A DNA stretch of 33,859 nucleotides from UBA4207 sp964352405. Lineage in GTDB: Bacteria; Bdellovibrionota; Bacteriovoracia; Bacteriovoracales; Bacteriovoracaceae. Positions 32,386 through 33,859 of this stretch are shown in pieces. The position numbers and the translations under genes are program-made. Position 1 is the first letter of the stretch; the number at the start of each line of letters is the position of its first letter. The notes under the pieces were generated by a model. That model had not been told where the DNA came from and searched no databases. It saw only the letters and a list, made by a program, of their open reading frames with translations. The DNA lies in the NCBI GenBank assembly GCA_964352405.1, contig CAYGRY010000025.1:1-33859 (forward strand), written 5' to 3'.

Positions 32386-33069
32386 ATGTCGAATCAAATT
32401 TCAGTTGACCAAATAGCTCAACGATTCAAAGCAGCTTTCTTCGATCTGGATGGAACATTATTTGATTCTGAGCCAATTCATGCGCAAGCACTCGTTAAAG
32501 CATGTGATCAACTTGATATTAATCTTGAAGGAATCGATCCTCTCCATGACTTTTTAGGTAAACCGGACCCAGCTGTCTTTCGTTTCTTCCAAGCAAAAGG
32601 TCTGATCCCTGTTGGAGTTTCACAAGATAATTTTATCAATGCTAAAAACTCTCACTACTTAGTGAGTTGTAAAGATATCCCTTTCTTAAAATGGGATGAC
32701 ATTATTAACCCTGGCGCTCGTGAATTATTAGAAATTTTAAAAGAAAAAGATATTCTCGTCGCTATTGTTAGTGCCAGTGAAGAGGCGATCGTCAAAAGCA
32801 TGATATCCAACTCTGGCATAGAACTATTTTTTGACCATGTTGTTGCGCGCGGACAGTGCTTTAGAAGCAAGCCTTCTCCAGGTCCATATTTAAGCGCTCT
32901 AAGGCATTGGGGATTAAAAGGACATGAAGCCATCGTGTTTGAAGACTCGCCGACAGGACAAAAAGCTGCTCTTCTCGCAGGCTGTGAATTGATTCGAGTA
33001 AAAACCTTTACCCCACAAGCAAACGATAACTTAGAGGCAATTGACAATTTTTTCAGGCTAATTTCTTAA
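32386..33069 (+). CDS. HAD-superfamily phosphatase (beta-PGM/Gph-like)
   Basis: 227 aa. Motif I is FFDLDGTL with nucleophile Asp20 and acid Asp22. Then come a helical cap (about 30-100), motif II IVSAS, motif III Lys in RSKPSPGPY, and motif IV VFEDSPTGQKAA. This is the usual layout of phosphoglycolate-phosphatase and beta-phosphoglucomutase-like enzymes. The substrate is not deducible. AGGAGGA lies 10 nt before the ATG. It is divergent from the charged-protein gene. Confidence 0.9.
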   Translation: MSNQISVDQIAQRFKAAFFDLDGTLFDSEPIHAQALVKACDQLDINLEGIDPLHDFLGKPDPAVFRFFQAKGLIPVGVSQDNFINAKNSHYLVSCKDIPFLKWDDIINPGARELLEILKEKDILVAIVSASEEAIVKSMISNSGIELFFDHVVARGQCFRSKPSPGPYLSALRHWGLKGHEAIVFEDSPTGQKAALLAGCELIRVKTFTPQANDNLEAIDNFFRLIS

Positions 33070-33082
33070 AAAGTTAAGAAAT

Positions 33083-33110
33083 CACTCAGGTGTATTTTCT
33101 TGAGTGTTTT
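33083..33110 (+). terminator. Terminator of the HAD gene
   Basis: CACTCAGG and TCTTGAGTG form an 8-bp stem with one G-T pair, followed by TTTT, 13 nt after the stop. A second perfect 9-bp inverted repeat (ATTTCTTAA, AAAG, TTAAGAAAT) overlaps the stop codon at 33061-33082. Confidence 0.65.
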
Positions 33111-33405
33111 ACCTCGAAGAAAAAGACTCAAGTTATTGTTTTTAAAAATATATTCACCGATCAGTCATTGTCCATTAAGAAGTGGAAATATATACCGATC
33201 AAATTATTGACCCCAAATTTGGAACTGATAAGCTTGGTAACCTCAAAGAGTTAATTACTAAGTTTATTGGAACTAAAATTTAAACTTGGTATTTTAAAAT
33301 TAAATTATCCTGCTCCGTAGTTCGTAGGACGTTTGTTGAAGCTGTACGTAAGTTGATTGAAAAACGGAAAGGAACCAAAGAAACATCGTTTCTTAGGTAA
33401 AAATT
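33111..33405. other. Intergenic region with repeats and short reading-frame remnants
   Basis: No convincing gene. An imperfect direct repeat of about 28 bp (33145-33173 and 33185-33212) shares ACCGATCA/CCGATCA followed by ATTG. A 33-codon frame from GTG 33182 ends at 33283. After that stop the same frame stays open to about 33400, with ordinary-looking protein sequence (RRTFVEAVRKLIEKRKG). This may be a decayed gene or chance. Confidence 0.4.
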
Positions 33406-33859
33406 ATGAACGCATTTTTTATGACTGCTAGAAAAACAAAACTCCTCGTGACGTCACTACTGCTAAGTGCTGCTTTGATCTCTACTTCTTGTGGCGATGG
33501 CGCTGATGGTAGAAATATCACGATTCCTGGTGTGATTGGGCCGACAGTTACTCTTGTTGAAGATAATGTTCTTATCTCAATGGTTTTTGAAAACCTACAA
33601 GTACAAGGTGGACTTCGTTACAACATCCCAAAATATACTCATTCGTATATTGAACTTGCTCCAGATTTCAATTCGACAGGAACACTCATGGCAGTATCTG
33701 TTTCATTGAAAGATGTATTTGATGGTGGTCTTCAACAGCTTCCTCCACAAACTCTTCCAGGTGGCCGTGCGCTTCCAGGTGTAGTTGGTGGTCGTCTTCC
33801 AGCTGTTGCTTTCTCGATTCCACAATTTCATAACCTAGGTGTTTATCTTGGTCCAAAAG
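33406..33859 (+). CDS. Lipoprotein, N-terminal part (runs off the window)
   Basis: Open from the ATG at 33406 to the end of the window (151 codons), so it is partial. A basic start (MTARKTK) and hydrophobic core end in a lipobox-like ISTSC. A Gly/Asp-rich start of the mature protein follows (GDGADGRNITIPG), then beta-rich sequence. A Pro/Gly/Leu-rich stretch (QLPPQTLPGGRALPG) lies near the window end. I recognise no family. AGG lies about 9 nt before the ATG. An upstream in-frame extension is unlikely because stops intervene. Confidence 0.7.
   Translation, partial: MNAFFMTARKTKLLVTSLLLSAALISTSCGDGADGRNITIPGVIGPTVTLVEDNVLISMVFENLQVQGGLRYNIPKYTHSYIELAPDFNSTGTLMAVSVSLKDVFDGGLQQLPPQTLPGGRALPGVVGGRLPAVAFSIPQFHNLGVYLGPK

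Noticed and set aside
32655..33047. 130-codon minus-strand frame over the HAD gene
   Set aside because: Opposite strand of conserved HAD motifs; no ribosome site and no family features.
1..33859. CRISPR arrays, insertion sequences, phage or plasmid genes
   Set aside because: No regularly spaced repeats, transposase, integrase or terminal inverted repeats were found. The gene content looks chromosomal.

Overview
Organism. The window is AT-rich and gene-dense, with many four-base ATGA or TAATG overlaps between neighbouring genes. It encodes a Gram-negative envelope: a Pal-type OmpA lipoprotein, a CpoB/YbgF-like lipoprotein, a FadL-type outer-membrane protein and many lipoboxes. Together with the polyphosphate enzymes, a GldFG-like ABC cluster and many lineage-specific secreted proteins, this is most compatible with a deltaproteobacterium-like lineage. 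My best guess is Bdellovibrionota, such as a Bacteriovorax relative. That is inference: no rRNA or marker phylogeny is available here.

Layout. Bases 1-49 are the 5' end of a minus-strand tmRNA (ssrA) that runs off the window. A yjdM/phnA zinc-ribbon gene (169-519) follows. Then come an unknown secreted protein (688-1197) and a two-gene unit (1348-3320) encoding a secreted protein-glutaminase-like enzyme and a co-translated small secreted protein. An unknown minus-strand gene separates these from a tight three-gene operon (3876-7089): a Ddl-like ATP-grasp ligase, a GNAT acetyltransferase, and a GNAT fused to a histone-deacetylase-fold hydrolase. A bidirectional terminator, hsp20, an SDR and a convergent ppk/ppx pair come next.

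The envelope operon at 11648-14839 holds pal, a DUF4398 lipoprotein, a cpoB-like gene and a tetraheme cytochrome/metallophosphoesterase-like fusion. A lipoprotein hydrolase faces it. Bases 15720-19286 carry tsaD, rsmA, a fadL-like gene and smpB, mostly overlapping. A CaCA antiporter, two small membrane proteins, a Cys-rich secreted protein and a DUF883-type protein follow. The minus-strand unit 25438-22252 is tdk, hpt, a GHMP kinase split by a frameshift, and a possible RNase-H-like protein. The minus-strand unit 30812-25563 is an ABC ATPase, an ABC-2 permease, a GldG-like protein, a DUF4340 protein and a Yip1-like membrane protein. The window ends with nrnA, a charged unknown protein, a HAD phosphatase, a region with repeats and short reading-frame remnants, and the start of a lipoprotein gene.

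Main points of interest. (1) The protein-glutaminase-like enzyme has a Cys-His-Asp triad with close to family spacing, a long N-terminal region, and a promoter-like element also found upstream of nrnA. (2) The ATP-grasp/GNAT/GNAT-HDAC operon looks like a small biosynthetic or modification system. (3) Several genes without a Shine-Dalgarno have a -10-like box 6-9 nt before the start codon, which suggests leaderless mRNAs. (4) The DUF883 gene has its whole Shine-Dalgarno inside a long predicted hairpin. (5) The cytochrome/phosphoesterase-like fusion sits in the Pal operon.
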